A program made the position numbers and the translations under genes. DNA of 64,000 nt from Nitrospira sp. (GTDB lineage Bacteria > Nitrospirota > Nitrospiria > Nitrospirales > Nitrospiraceae). Where the stretch lies: the NCBI GenBank assembly GCA_020846195.1, contig JADLEJ010000034.1, positions 62,001 through 126,000 of the forward strand, in the 5' to 3' direction. Shown piece after piece: positions 15,647 through 24,538 of this stretch. How positions within the stretch are numbered: position 1 is the stretch's first letter; each line of letters starts with the position of its first letter. The notes beneath the pieces were generated by a model, which saw only the letters and a program-made list of their open reading frames with translations, made no database searches and was not told where the DNA came from.

Positions 15647-18486
15647 TGAAACAGCTTCCAGAACGCCGGCGCTCTGCGACACATCGACCGGCGAAGAAAC
15701 GGCCGGCGCAACGGCACCAAGGACTCCTGGACGGACTGCCGATCGGCGTCATCCTGCTGGATCAGGATGGCGTCATCGCGGCCATGAACGCGGAAAGCGC
15801 CCGTTTGTGCGGAGTACGTGCCACGGACTCTCTCGGGGCCTCGTTTCCAGAATTATGGGAGCGGCTGACCGGACAGACTGCCGCCGCCACTGCGCAAGTC
15901 ATTCAGCAGGTTTTTCGCACCAAGCAGCCCAAGCAACCCATTCAGGTCTGTCTGGAACAAGGCCCGGGCCAGTCGATTCCAGTTGAGTGGACCTGTATGC
16001 CGGCCAGCTTCGACCGGCAACTCGGCGTCTCGATCAGCCTGCACGATATGTCTCAGGAACAGGAGCTCACGCACGATCGCAACCGGCTTGCATCGATTGC
16101 CGATGAAAGCCCCTACCCAATTCTTGAGCTCGACGATCAGGCCAGTCTGATCTATGCCAACCCAGTGATGAGCAGGCTGTTGACTCGGTTCGGCTACGGA
16201 ACCGACGGATTCCCGCAAGTGGCTCCGCAGGGGTTGCTCGACCTGGTGCAGCGCTGTTTGGACTCGAACGCGCCGATCCAGGAAATCGCCTCACGCCTTC
16301 CCGACGCGCGGTATGCCTGGGTGTTTTGCCCGGTGATAACGGATCGCCATGTCCGCGGGTATGCCGTGGACCTGACCGAAATGCAGCAGACGAAAGAAGC
16401 CCTTCATGCCTCGGCTGAAGAACTGACCACGCAAAATCTTCGGCTGGACCGGGCGCTGCAAGAAGCCCAAGCTGCCACCCATACCAAAGCGGCGTTTCTC
16501 GCGACCGTCAGTCATGAACTGCGCACTCCCATGAATGGGGTGATCGGCATGACCAGCTTGTTGATGGACACCGCACTGGCGCCCGAACAGCGCTCGTATG
16601 CCGAGACCATTCGCCAGTGCGGCGAAGCGCTTCTGCACTTGATCAACGATGTGCTGGAGTGCAGCAAAATCGAAGCGGGAAAACTCGAATTGGAATCGAT
16701 CGAGTTCAGTCTGCGCACGACGGTCGACGATGTGCTGAAGCAGTTTGCCGAACGGGCCGAATCCAAGGGCTTGGAATTGACCGGTCTCATTCATGCCGCC
16801 GTGCCCACCGGATTGCGAGGCGACCCTGGCCGGCTCCGCCAGGTGCTGACGAATCTCGTCGGAAACGCGATTAAGTTTACCGCGCGTGGCGATGTCACCG
16901 TGCAGGTGTACCTCGAAGAGGAAACCGACGGCGAGGCGCTGCTCAGGTTCGATGTGACGGACAGCGGCATCGGCATCAGCCAGGAAACCCAGGGCAAGCT
17001 CTTTCAGCCATTCGTCCAGGCGGATTCGACCATGACTCGGCAATATGGAGGAACGGGGCTTGGCTTGTCGATCTCCAAGCAATTGATCGAATTGATGGGC
17101 GGACGAATCGGCGTCAGGAGCGCGCCAGGCCGCGGCAGCACCTTCTGGTGCACGGTCCGCTTTCCGAAACAGCCTTCGTCGGTGTCGGCGATTCTTCCCA
17201 CCGCGGACCTGCAGGGCCGCCGCGTGCTCATCGTGGACGACAATGAGTCCAACCGGCTTATCCTGCACCATCTGGTATCCGGCTGGGGCATGCAGGATGT
17301 CCTTGCGGAAAATGCGGCCAACGCCGTGGCGCATATTGAGGACGCCGCGTGGCGCGGGACTCCATTCGATTGCGCGATTGTCGATGTGGTCATGCCCGGC
17401 AAAGACGGGTTGCAATTAGCGGCCGAGCTGCAGAACCTCCCCTGCGCCGCGTCGACGCGCATCATCGTCATGACCTCGCTGTTACAGCGGGGGCATGCCG
17501 AGCGCGCGCGCAAGGTAGGAGCCAAAGGCTATCTCACCAAGCCCGTTCGGCACGATGAGTTGCGGGATTGCTTGCGCACGGTGCTTGGCATGCCTCAGGT
17601 TTCGGCCGAGGCCGCGCAGACAGGCGCCACCGCGCCGCCACGACTGGTCACGCGGCATACCTTGGCGGAGCACACGGCTCGCCAGCGAGTGTTAGTCGTT
17701 GAAGACAACAGCGTCAATCAGAAGCTCGCCGTGCGGATGCTGGAGAAGCTCGGGTACCGGCCCGATTTGGTCGAGAATGGGCAGGAGGCCTTAGCGGCGC
17801 TCGACGCAGGAACCTATGACGCGGTCCTTATGGATTGCCAGATGCCTATTATGGACGGGTTCGAGGCCACGGCGGCGATTCGCCGCCAGGAGGCGGCCGG
17901 GAAGTGCTATGTCGGCGCCGGTCATTTGCCGATCATCGCCGTGACGGCCAATGCGATGCAGGGCGATCGTGAGCGCTGCCTCGCTGCCGGCATGGATGCG
18001 TATCTTGCCAAACCGATCAAGCTGGAGGATCTGAAGACCACACTGGCCCGGTGGATCGCGTCCCCGGTATCCGAAGACACCTCCACAAGCGCCGTGAAGA
18101 ACTCGAGTCCCCCGTCAGAGGAACCTGCGACGTTCAACCCGGTTCAAATGCTCCAGAATATCGGAGGCGATCACGATCTTCTGATTCAATTGATCGATCT
18201 GTTTATCGAACGCCAGGCGGAGATGATGAGTCAGATCAGGCAGGCGGTGTCGCTTGGAGACATCGTGACGGTTGAGCGGGCGGCGCACACGCTCAAAGGC
18301 ACCGCCGGAAATCTCTGCGCGCCTGAAGTGGCACTGGTCGCGGGCCAGCTGGAAGCCATCGGCCGGCTGGGCACTCTCCGTGACGCTCCGGCCATCTATG
18401 CGCGCCTTGAAATGGAAATACTCCGCCTATGCCGCGCGCTCGAACAGTATCGTGGAGCGAACGGCGCGGCGGCGCAAGCCGCGTAA
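15646..18486 (+). CDS. BarA-like hybrid histidine kinase (PAS-PAS-HK-REC-REC-Hpt)
   Basis: This 946-aa phosphorelay protein has no obvious membrane segment, so it is probably cytoplasmic. In order: PAS-like (about 22-130), second PAS-like (about 138-250), a short coiled coil, HisKA with H290 (SHELRTPM), HATPase with the N box NLVGNAIKFT and a GTGLGLSISKQL G box, REC1 with D580 (VDVVMPG), REC2 with D730 (MDCQMP), and a C-terminal Hpt with H881 (AAHTLKGTAGN). All phospho-sites are present. Output could go to a separate regulator, including the REC domain fused to FliH (inference). Translation is coupled to the HD-GYP gene before it. Confidence 0.9.
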   Translation: MKQLPERRRSATHRPAKKRPAQRHQGLLDGLPIGVILLDQDGVIAAMNAESARLCGVRATDSLGASFPELWERLTGQTAAATAQVIQQVFRTKQPKQPIQVCLEQGPGQSIPVEWTCMPASFDRQLGVSISLHDMSQEQELTHDRNRLASIADESPYPILELDDQASLIYANPVMSRLLTRFGYGTDGFPQVAPQGLLDLVQRCLDSNAPIQEIASRLPDARYAWVFCPVITDRHVRGYAVDLTEMQQTKEALHASAEELTTQNLRLDRALQEAQAATHTKAAFLATVSHELRTPMNGVIGMTSLLMDTALAPEQRSYAETIRQCGEALLHLINDVLECSKIEAGKLELESIEFSLRTTVDDVLKQFAERAESKGLELTGLIHAAVPTGLRGDPGRLRQVLTNLVGNAIKFTARGDVTVQVYLEEETDGEALLRFDVTDSGIGISQETQGKLFQPFVQADSTMTRQYGGTGLGLSISKQLIELMGGRIGVRSAPGRGSTFWCTVRFPKQPSSVSAILPTADLQGRRVLIVDDNESNRLILHHLVSGWGMQDVLAENAANAVAHIEDAAWRGTPFDCAIVDVVMPGKDGLQLAAELQNLPCAASTRIIVMTSLLQRGHAERARKVGAKGYLTKPVRHDELRDCLRTVLGMPQVSAEAAQTGATAPPRLVTRHTLAEHTARQRVLVVEDNSVNQKLAVRMLEKLGYRPDLVENGQEALAALDAGTYDAVLMDCQMPIMDGFEATAAIRRQEAAGKCYVGAGHLPIIAVTANAMQGDRERCLAAGMDAYLAKPIKLEDLKTTLARWIASPVSEDTSTSAVKNSSPPSEEPATFNPVQMLQNIGGDHDLLIQLIDLFIERQAEMMSQIRQAVSLGDIVTVERAAHTLKGTAGNLCAPEVALVAGQLEAIGRLGTLRDAPAIYARLEMEILRLCRALEQYRGANGAAAQAA

Positions 18487-18525
18487 ATCCGCGCTGGCTT
18501 CATCTTGCGCGAGACGAACGGACGA

Positions 18526-19008
18526 TTAGCGGGAACAGACTGCCGAGGCAGCTGGCATGGGAGCAAGAGACTCTGTGGAGGGCTTGACCGAGAACAGCGG
18601 GAAACGTGTGGGATAGCTGTCGGAGAGAATCAGCTGCTTGCAGAGCTTTGTGCGAGGATTCATCAGAAGCGGCCCTCGCAAATTAGCCGTAATGCCGGTC
18701 GGGTCGTTGGAAGGAATCGTCAGCAGTACGGAGAGGATCAATTCATCGTCATCCTTGCCGTCCACCTCTAGCAACGCTTCAGAGGAAACCTGGACGTCGT
18801 ATTTCGGATGGAATGTGGCCGGGTCGAGAATGACAAAAGCTAATCCCGGTTCGTCGAGCGACTGCAACCATTTGAACGGCGCGTCCGTGTCGTGATCGAG
18901 AATGACGTAGCGGCGGCAGTCTGGGAATCCAAGAATGCCGCTGGGAAATGTCAGCACGGCGTCAGGTCGAACATCGCAGGTGCCGAATCGGGTCGAACGA
19001 CAATGCAT
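18526..19008 (-). CDS. fliW: Flagellar assembly factor FliW
   Basis: This 160-aa protein shows the FliW signature FPSGILGFPDCRRYVIL near 22-38. FliW binds CsrA and relieves its repression until sequestered by flagellin. It starts at ATG 19008. The ribosome site AAGGA overlaps the csrA stop codon, so fliW is coupled to csrA, its known partner. It is the last gene of the flagellar series and converges on the plus-strand hybrid kinase with only 39 bases between the stops. Confidence 0.93.
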   Translation of the reverse strand: MHCRSTRFGTCDVRPDAVLTFPSGILGFPDCRRYVILDHDTDAPFKWLQSLDEPGLAFVILDPATFHPKYDVQVSSEALLEVDGKDDDELILSVLLTIPSNDPTGITANLRGPLLMNPRTKLCKQLILSDSYPTRFPLFSVKPSTESLAPMPAASAVCSR

Positions 19009-19017
19009 GGTCTATCC

Positions 19018-19263
19018 TTATGGAACGATCCGCCGTTTCGGCTGCGCTAACTGGCGAAATGCGTCGAGTGGAATGACTTGCGTCTTAGACGCCGGCTGAT
19101 TCTCGTCTTGAATGCGCGCATAGACTTCATCGCGATGCACCTCAATTTTGTGAGGGGCTTCGATTCCTAGGCGAACTTGTCCACCCTTCATTCCGAGCAC
19201 AATGACCCGGATATCCGGGCCAATGGTCACACCTTCGCCGCGTCTTCGTGTCAGGACCAGCAT
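19018..19263 (-). CDS. csrA: Carbon storage regulator CsrA
   Basis: The 81-aa protein begins MLVLTRRRGEGVTIG, the CsrA signature, and contains VRLGIEAPHKIEVHRDEVY. This is the RNA-binding beta-swapped dimer that recognises GGA in hairpin loops and represses translation, classically of flagellin mRNA where FliW is present. The C-terminal ~20 residues extend beyond the minimal ~61-residue E. coli form, as is common in non-enteric bacteria. It starts at ATG 19263 behind GAAGG. Confidence 0.96.
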   Translation of the reverse strand: MLVLTRRRGEGVTIGPDIRVIVLGMKGGQVRLGIEAPHKIEVHRDEVYARIQDENQPASKTQVIPLDAFRQLAQPKRRIVP

Positions 19264-19285
19264 GAACGCCTTCCATGGCGGTTAA

Positions 19286-19312
19286 ACCGATACACCCTAC
19301 GAGTATATCGGT
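19286..19312. repeat. Inverted repeat between flgL and csrA
   Basis: ACCGATA (19286-19292) and TATCGGT (19306-19312) form a 7-bp stem with a 13-base loop. It overlaps the -10 of the sigma-28-like promoter. It could also be a weak flgL terminator, but no strong T-run follows. Confidence 0.35.
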
Positions 19313-19331
19313 CATTCTGCTGAAACCTTAA
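19305..19331 (-). promoter_or_regulatory. Sigma-28-like promoter for csrA-fliW
   Basis: On minus, TTAA-N15-ACCGATAT (with TAAGGTTT around the -35) resembles the FliA consensus. The leader to the csrA ATG would be ~35 bases. It sits just downstream of flgL in the 83-base gap. Confidence 0.5.
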
Positions 19332-19346
19332 GTCCCCTGCCTTCGC

Positions 19347-21113
19347 TTATTGCAGATACTTCAGGAGGGAGTTTCCAAACAGTTGGTTCAGTGTCCGGCT
19401 GGCGGCTTCAATTGCATATTGCTGCAAAGTGAGGTCGGAAATCGCTTTGGCCAAATCCACGTCCTCGGTTTCAGAAAGCGTTTGGGTGAAGAAACTCTTA
19501 AATTCATCCAGCCGGCCAGCGCTGCCCGTCAACCGATTCGACAAAGCGCCGACTTCTCCCAGAACCGCGCCGGTCTGACTGAGCCCCGTGCCGACCGCGC
19601 CGATCGTGTCGCGAATGCCGCCACGGTAATTCGTCCTGAGCGAGGTCACCAACGTCTTAATTGAGGAAAATAAATCGACATTGGGGCCGCTGAACGCTCG
19701 ATCTCCGGACACGTTGGTCGGCACGGTTTGATTATTTCCAACCTCTACCTGATGGACGCCGGCATCGCCTTGATATTGCAATCCCGTTACCACTGCAAAT
19801 CGATCGCCCGTCGCCGGCGCGCCACTGCCCGTGGAGAGCTGCAACCGTATGCCGTCGAAGCTGATATCGCTGCCCGTGCTATACGTTTGATTGGCCAGCA
19901 CGGTTCGCGGAGTGAGGTTCACCGCATAGGCGTCGCCGCTTTGCGGTCCGCCGCGATCGCTATTGCTCAAGACAACTCGAAGGCCGTCGAACTCAATGGC
20001 ATTGCCCGACACGTAGGTGTTTCCAGACGACACCGTGGCACTCGTTGTCGTGTTGACAATGTTGTATTGCGTGCTTGAGGTAAATTGGATCGCATAGGAG
20101 TTGAGCGTCAAATTGGCCGGTCCGATAATCCCGGCATCGGAGGCGAACGCGCCTCCGGTGTTCGCGCCGTTCTTGGCCACATTCACGGGCACCGTCACAT
20201 CGAAGACGTCGTACTGCGTGGCCGATGAAAAACGGATCACATAATCGTCGAGGGTCACGAGATTATCGTCTACGACTGTCCCTTGATTGATCACCGCGCC
20301 GCCTGTATTGGTCGATCCTGGGCTGGTCGTGGCCGTGAGGGCAAAGGGTTTATCTCCGGTCGTCCGGCTTCCCCCCACCAGCCCTAACGCGGCGCGCGCG
20401 GTGCCTCCGGTGACCGTCACAGTTGAGCCGGATCCATGAGCATCGGACGCAATGACGAGATGATCGGTCTCAAAGGTAACGGTGACATGTTTCCCGGATG
20501 CCGTCAGCGTGGCATCGGCATTGATCTGAGTTTGGACACGAGCCGCGAGGGCAGCCCCGGTCAGACTTCCGGTCGCCGAGGTCAAATCGATTGTGCCGGA
20601 CGTCACACCGTCAACCGAGACCACCAGACCATCATTGACGCCGTCGGTCAACGTGACGGGCGTGGCAACCGCGAGTCCCGTCGTTCGACCGTGAGTGCTG
20701 GTGCCGGTAAAGACCGCCTGCCCGTTCAGCTCGGCATTGGCATATTGCTGGACCAGCGAATAGAGCTGGCGGACTTCGCGGGATCCGATCACGCGTTCCG
20801 CCAGACCGTTCGTATCGCTGCCGAACTGGACAGCCAGCTCTTGCACCCGGCTCAGCGTGTCTGTCGTGCTGTTCAGCAGTTTGTCGCTCAAGTCGAGGCG
20901 CGTTCGGCCAAAGGAAATATTGCGCAACCGTTGCTCAATCGACGCGACCGACGCTTTATCGAGGCTGATATGGTTGAAGGCGCTCGGATCGTCGGACGGT
21001 TTGCGCACTTTCTTTCCCGTCGAAACCTGCTGTTGCAATTCTAACGACCGCGCGCGAGACCGCTCTAGATTATTGACTAAGACGCCAAAGGTTTGTTGCT
21101 CAGTCACACGCAT
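19347..21113 (-). CDS. flgL: Hook-filament junction protein FlgL (long form)
   Basis: N-terminal TEQQTFGVLVNNLERSRARS and the C-terminal flagellin-like helix identify FlgL (HAP3), exported to join hook to filament. At 588 aa it is far longer than the ~317 aa of E. coli. The extra central part (about 155-445) is made of repeated beta modules. One is a Flagellin_IN-like segment at 163-248 also found in FlgK. Two are of type Y-x-I-x-F-T-S-x-T-Q-Y (291-301, 340-350). Two are FDG-x-R-x-x-LS modules (375-395, 419-440). It starts at ATG 21113 next to flgK. Confidence 0.92.
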   Translation of the reverse strand: MRVTEQQTFGVLVNNLERSRARSLELQQQVSTGKKVRKPSDDPSAFNHISLDKASVASIEQRLRNISFGRTRLDLSDKLLNSTTDTLSRVQELAVQFGSDTNGLAERVIGSREVRQLYSLVQQYANAELNGQAVFTGTSTHGRTTGLAVATPVTLTDGVNDGLVVSVDGVTSGTIDLTSATGSLTGAALAARVQTQINADATLTASGKHVTVTFETDHLVIASDAHGSGSTVTVTGGTARAALGLVGGSRTTGDKPFALTATTSPGSTNTGGAVINQGTVVDDNLVTLDDYVIRFSSATQYDVFDVTVPVNVAKNGANTGGAFASDAGIIGPANLTLNSYAIQFTSSTQYNIVNTTTSATVSSGNTYVSGNAIEFDGLRVVLSNSDRGGPQSGDAYAVNLTPRTVLANQTYSTGSDISFDGIRLQLSTGSGAPATGDRFAVVTGLQYQGDAGVHQVEVGNNQTVPTNVSGDRAFSGPNVDLFSSIKTLVTSLRTNYRGGIRDTIGAVGTGLSQTGAVLGEVGALSNRLTGSAGRLDEFKSFFTQTLSETEDVDLAKAISDLTLQQYAIEAASRTLNQLFGNSLLKYLQ

Positions 21114-21128
21114 GGAGAGGCCTCCGTT

Positions 21129-23156
21129 CTAGCGCTTCAGGGTCAACAAGGTATCGAACATCTCGTCGGTCACGCGGACCAAGCGCGCCGCCGCTTCAAA
21201 TCCTCGTTGAAACTTGACGAGATTGACCAGCTCCTCATCGATCGAGACCCCCGAGACTTGGGCACGGAAGGTATCGATTTGGTCGCGGAGAATTTGCTGC
21301 GCAGTTTGCTCTCGATCGGCCGTTTGAGCAGAGACGCCGAGATTAGCCGCGGTACCGCGATAGGCGTCATGCAACGTTGTGTTATTCAAGCTGGCGAATT
21401 GCCGATGTTGGAGCGCCACCAGTTGCAGCAAGGTTGCATTGTTCCCAGGAATGCCGGCGCGCGTGGAGGAGGCGGCCACTGTGGCTGGGTCCGTGAGAGC
21501 GACCGCCATTTTGCCGGCGCTGTCGCGATAGGAATTCACTCGAAACACGTCATTCGTTGCGGGAGCGCCAGACAGGGTGACGCTGATGCCATCGAAGATG
21601 AACGTAGAAGGATCGCTATAGGTTCCGGACGCCGCAGTGCTGGTTCCAGCCAGCAGGCCGAGGCTGGTTCTGGCGGTACCGCCCGTCACATTGACTGCCG
21701 AGGAGGCGCTGGTTCCGTTGGAAGTCAGGACCACTCGATTGGTCGCTGTGTCGAATGTGGCCGAGACCGTCCGCCCCGCGGCTTGCAGCGTTGCATCGGC
21801 ATTGATTTTGGCTTGGATTTCCTGGGCTAACGCCGCGCCGGATGTATAGGGCTGGCCTGGCGCCGCGGCTCCAGTCAGCGTGATCGTTCCGGATGCGACG
21901 CCATCGACTGAGACCGTCAAGGTATCGTTCGTTCCGGTAACGATGGAGAACGGCGCCGCGCTCGAAGGAGCCGAGATGGCGGTGCCGGTGTAATTTCCTC
22001 GAATCGTCGCCCCGGTGGTGACATCCACAATAGAGTAGGCGGTTGCAGAGGTGAACTGAACCTCGTAGTCGTGAAAGGTCAGCAGGCTATTGGCCGTCAC
22101 GGTTCCGCTGCCGATTGCCGCCGTACCCTGGTTGCTGGAACCCGCCTGCGTCGTCACTGCGGGAGGCGTAAAAAAATCTCGCCCGGTGGATCCATCAAGA
22201 CCATACCCCTGACGATGAACCAGATTGACCGCATTCGAAAGCGTTGCGGCGATCCGGTCGAATTGATCTTGCAGTCCCTGCACGGTGGTGTCACGCAAAT
22301 CGAGCAAGGCGCGCAGCCGTCCGCTGGTGATCTGCCGGTCGAGACTGACGGTTCTGGTTCCCCCTGTCGAGTAGCCGACATCGAAGAGTCCTTCATTATC
22401 CGCCGAGGCCACCGCCGCCAGGTCGCGGTGCGTGTCGCCCTCTACCACCACCTGCCCACGAGCCGCAAAGACCGTGAGCCCTCCCGTCCCGTTTTCAATG
22501 CTGGTGATATCGATGCGCTGGGCGAGTTGATTGAGCGCAAGCTGGCGCTGGTCTCTGAGGTCGTTGGCATTCTGCCCGGTCACTTCCGCCGTGACAATCT
22601 TCCCGTTCAGTTCGGCCAATTGTGTCGTGAGGCTGTTGATTTCGGTAATGGTTTGGGAAACCTGAAAATTCAGCGAGGCGCGGGCATTCGTGAGATCCGA
22701 GGCAGCTTGATTGAGACTCGCCGTCAGTTGAGTCGCTTTTCCCAGCAGGACCGACCTCGCCGCCGACTCGCCAGGCGAGGTCGAGACATCCTGTAACCCC
22801 TGAAAAAAATCGCTGAGGGCGGCTCCAATGCCTTGATCGTTACTGTCGCCGAAAATGTTTTGCAGGCGAAAGAGTTCGTCCCGAGACACGGACAGACGCC
22901 CGAGCGTTTGATCGGAGACCGTGAGCTGTTGCTCGACGAAGCGATCGACATGACGCCGGATAGAAGTGGCCTGTACGCCGGTGCCCGTCATGCCGGGCTG
23001 CCCATTGATCGGCGGCCGCTCCGTCAACACGGCTTCCTGCCGTGAATACCCTGGCGTGTTGACGTTGGAGATGTTATGCCCGCTGACCGTCAGCGCTTGC
23101 TGCGCAGTGTTCAGGGCAGTTCGGGCGATGTCGAAAAGAGAACTAAGGCCGACCAT
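21129..23156 (-). CDS. flgK: Hook-associated protein FlgK
   Basis: This 675-aa HAP1 begins with LFDIARTALNTAQQALTVSGHNISNVNTPGY. Its C-terminus carries the hook-family motif VSIDEELVNLVKFQRGFEAAARLVRV. It is exported to the hook tip before FlgL and the cap. An insertion at about 350-545 contains the FTSATAYSIVDVTTGATI and Flagellin_IN-like (about 411-505) modules shared with FlgL, plus an FDGISVTLSG module. The ATG at 23156 follows the flgN stop by 3 bases, and flgN encodes its likely export chaperone. Confidence 0.95.
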   Translation of the reverse strand: MVGLSSLFDIARTALNTAQQALTVSGHNISNVNTPGYSRQEAVLTERPPINGQPGMTGTGVQATSIRRHVDRFVEQQLTVSDQTLGRLSVSRDELFRLQNIFGDSNDQGIGAALSDFFQGLQDVSTSPGESAARSVLLGKATQLTASLNQAASDLTNARASLNFQVSQTITEINSLTTQLAELNGKIVTAEVTGQNANDLRDQRQLALNQLAQRIDITSIENGTGGLTVFAARGQVVVEGDTHRDLAAVASADNEGLFDVGYSTGGTRTVSLDRQITSGRLRALLDLRDTTVQGLQDQFDRIAATLSNAVNLVHRQGYGLDGSTGRDFFTPPAVTTQAGSSNQGTAAIGSGTVTANSLLTFHDYEVQFTSATAYSIVDVTTGATIRGNYTGTAISAPSSAAPFSIVTGTNDTLTVSVDGVASGTITLTGAAAPGQPYTSGAALAQEIQAKINADATLQAAGRTVSATFDTATNRVVLTSNGTSASSAVNVTGGTARTSLGLLAGTSTAASGTYSDPSTFIFDGISVTLSGAPATNDVFRVNSYRDSAGKMAVALTDPATVAASSTRAGIPGNNATLLQLVALQHRQFASLNNTTLHDAYRGTAANLGVSAQTADREQTAQQILRDQIDTFRAQVSGVSIDEELVNLVKFQRGFEAAARLVRVTDEMFDTLLTLKR

Positions 23157-23159
23157 GGG

Positions 23160-23702
23160 CTATCCCTGCTGGTAGAGGACCGCGGATAACGAGTGTGCGA
23201 GCGCCGGCTTTCCTGTCCGGTTATAGGCGTTCCCGTCTGTCAGAGCGGATGCTCCCGCGGTCAAGGCCTGCTCGACAAACCCACGAATACCGTCGATAAG
23301 CACCACGTTCTGCTTGATCTCTTCGCGCACATGTTTGGCAAGCGCCATGAGCGCGCCGTGATGCCGGCGGATGGCCGTGGCTTCCTGACCGTGCCAGCGA
23401 TCCAGCAGGGCGTGCAGCGAGGAACGTGAATCGGTCAGCGATAGTGCGGCGGCAATCCTGCCGACAGCCTGGTCGCGCGCATCCCCAATCGACTGGAGTT
23501 GTTCAAGAATCCCAAGGCGGCGAACATTGATGGGGTGGAAATCGCCGATGGCAAGGGCTTTGATGGCTTGCCGTTCCGCCTCGACCGTTTCAAGAAGAGA
23601 CTGGCAGCAGGCCAGCTCCCGGAGAAGAATCGTCTCTAGTTCTGCCGATAGTGCCGTTGAAACCGATAGCATACGCGCTCCCTGCGAACGTGCTTCGGAC
23701 AT
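23160..23702 (-). CDS. flgN: FlgN-family export chaperone
   Basis: This is a 180-aa, mainly helical protein of FlgN type, with LELLxxxLxxE-like leucine heptads in LETILLRELACCQSLLETVEAERQA. FlgN chaperones FlgK and FlgL, the two genes that follow. There are two possible starts. ATG 23702 has AGGA inside a hairpin. ATG 23672 (170 aa, MLSVSTALS) has GGGAG 5 bases upstream and may be the real one. It lies between flgM and flgK. Confidence 0.8.
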   Translation of the reverse strand: MSEARSQGARMLSVSTALSAELETILLRELACCQSLLETVEAERQAIKALAIGDFHPINVRRLGILEQLQSIGDARDQAVGRIAAALSLTDSRSSLHALLDRWHGQEATAIRRHHGALMALAKHVREEIKQNVVLIDGIRGFVEQALTAGASALTDGNAYNRTGKPALAHSLSAVLYQQG

Positions 23703-23704
23703 GA

Positions 23705-23723
23705 CGCCGCCATCCTGGCGGCG
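23705..23723 (-). promoter_or_regulatory. GC hairpin with GGA loop before flgN
   Basis: CGCCGCCA and TGGCGGCG form a perfect 8-bp stem with the loop GGA when read on the minus strand. No U-run follows, so it is not a standard terminator. A GGA in a tight loop is the core CsrA recognition pattern, and it overlaps the ribosome site of the first flgN start. Confidence 0.4.
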
Positions 23724-23747
23724 CGGTCTTATTGCGGACCGTGCCGG

Positions 23748-24053
23748 TTACAATACCCCGTCGGTCAACACTTGCTTAATGAGGGCATCCCCGACTTTGC
23801 GGCCGCTGACATCGTACGTGCCGTTTTCGATGGCATTTTTAATCTGGTCGACCCGCGCGGCCCGTTCGTGATCGGGCGTCTGGCCCAGCGCACGAATGCG
23901 CTGCAGCTCTTTGGCCTGATCTGAAATCTGGACCCGGTCATTCCCCGCCTCTTTGGGAGACGGGTGCCGCTCTGTCGATGGCCCCTTCGTCTCCTGTGTT
24001 CCAAGGAGAATTTTGGCCAGTTGATCGGAACGACCTGAACCTGAGATTTGCAT
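23748..24053 (-). CDS. flgM: Anti-sigma-28 factor FlgM
   Basis: This 101-aa protein shows the FlgM pattern: a disordered N-terminal half (MQISGSGRSDQ), DRVQISDQAKEL in the middle, and a C-terminal sigma-binding region RVDQIKNAIENGTYDVSGRKVGDALIKQVL. FlgM holds FliA inactive until exported through the finished hook. It starts at ATG 24053 behind AAGGAG. It has its own sigma-28-like promoter, giving the usual autoregulatory loop. Confidence 0.95.
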   Translation of the reverse strand: MQISGSGRSDQLAKILLGTQETKGPSTERHPSPKEAGNDRVQISDQAKELQRIRALGQTPDHERAARVDQIKNAIENGTYDVSGRKVGDALIKQVLTDGVL

Positions 24054-24132
24054 ATCGCTCTCCTTCTTCTGGGAAACGCTTGAGTCAACCGGGGTTTTCC
24101 CCTCTCGGTTGCTTCAAACCCTGTCGCACACC

Positions 24133-24160
24133 TTATCGGTGTTCACCGTCTGAAACTTTA
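24133..24160 (-). promoter_or_regulatory. Sigma-28 promoter of flgM, embedded in the end of flgJ
   Basis: TAAAGTTT at the -35 side (24153-24160) and ACCGATAA at the -10 side (24133-24140) match the FliA consensus TAAAGTTT / GCCGATAA at all but one base, with spacing one base longer than usual. The TAA of the -10 is also the flgJ stop codon. Predicted leader to flgM is ~75 bases. Confidence 0.65.
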
Positions 24161-24501
24161 GCGGTTGGCGGATAATTCTTTTCGATATATTCCTGCACCA
24201 TTTGGGTAATCCCGATGCCCCCCGACTCAGAGGCCCTATTGCCAATCTCTTGGTCGTAAAAAGAGTAGAAATACGAGCCCATTTTCCCCGACATCTCGGA
24301 TTCGTGGACGGTCTCCCTCATGACTTTCATCAGGTACGAGACAAAAAAGGCCTCATATTGCTTGGCGGCCTTCAGCAGCTCTTTCTGATCGCCCAGACGG
24401 CTCTTCGCGTCCACGGCACTGACATCGCTCTGGCTTCCCAGTGGATCGGTGAAGATCGGAGAAGACAGAAACTGCGCCTGAGTTGAATCATGAATGTTCA
24501 T
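24133..24501 (-). CDS. flgJ: Rod-binding protein FlgJ, N-terminal domain only
   Basis: This 122-aa protein matches the rod-scaffold half of FlgJ: AAKQYEAFFVSYLMKVMRETV, a GSYFYSFYDQEIGNRASESGGIGITQMV segment, then a short tail. The peptidoglycan hydrolase (muramidase) domain of enteric FlgJ is absent, so a separate wall enzyme must open the wall for the rod. It starts at ATG 24501 behind GGGAG. Its last codons double as the flgM promoter. Confidence 0.9.
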   Translation of the reverse strand: MNIHDSTQAQFLSSPIFTDPLGSQSDVSAVDAKSRLGDQKELLKAAKQYEAFFVSYLMKVMRETVHESEMSGKMGSYFYSFYDQEIGNRASESGGIGITQMVQEYIEKNYPPTAKVSDGEHR

Positions 24502-24538
24502 CGGAAACTCCCTGTGTCACATCGCATCGATGCCATTC

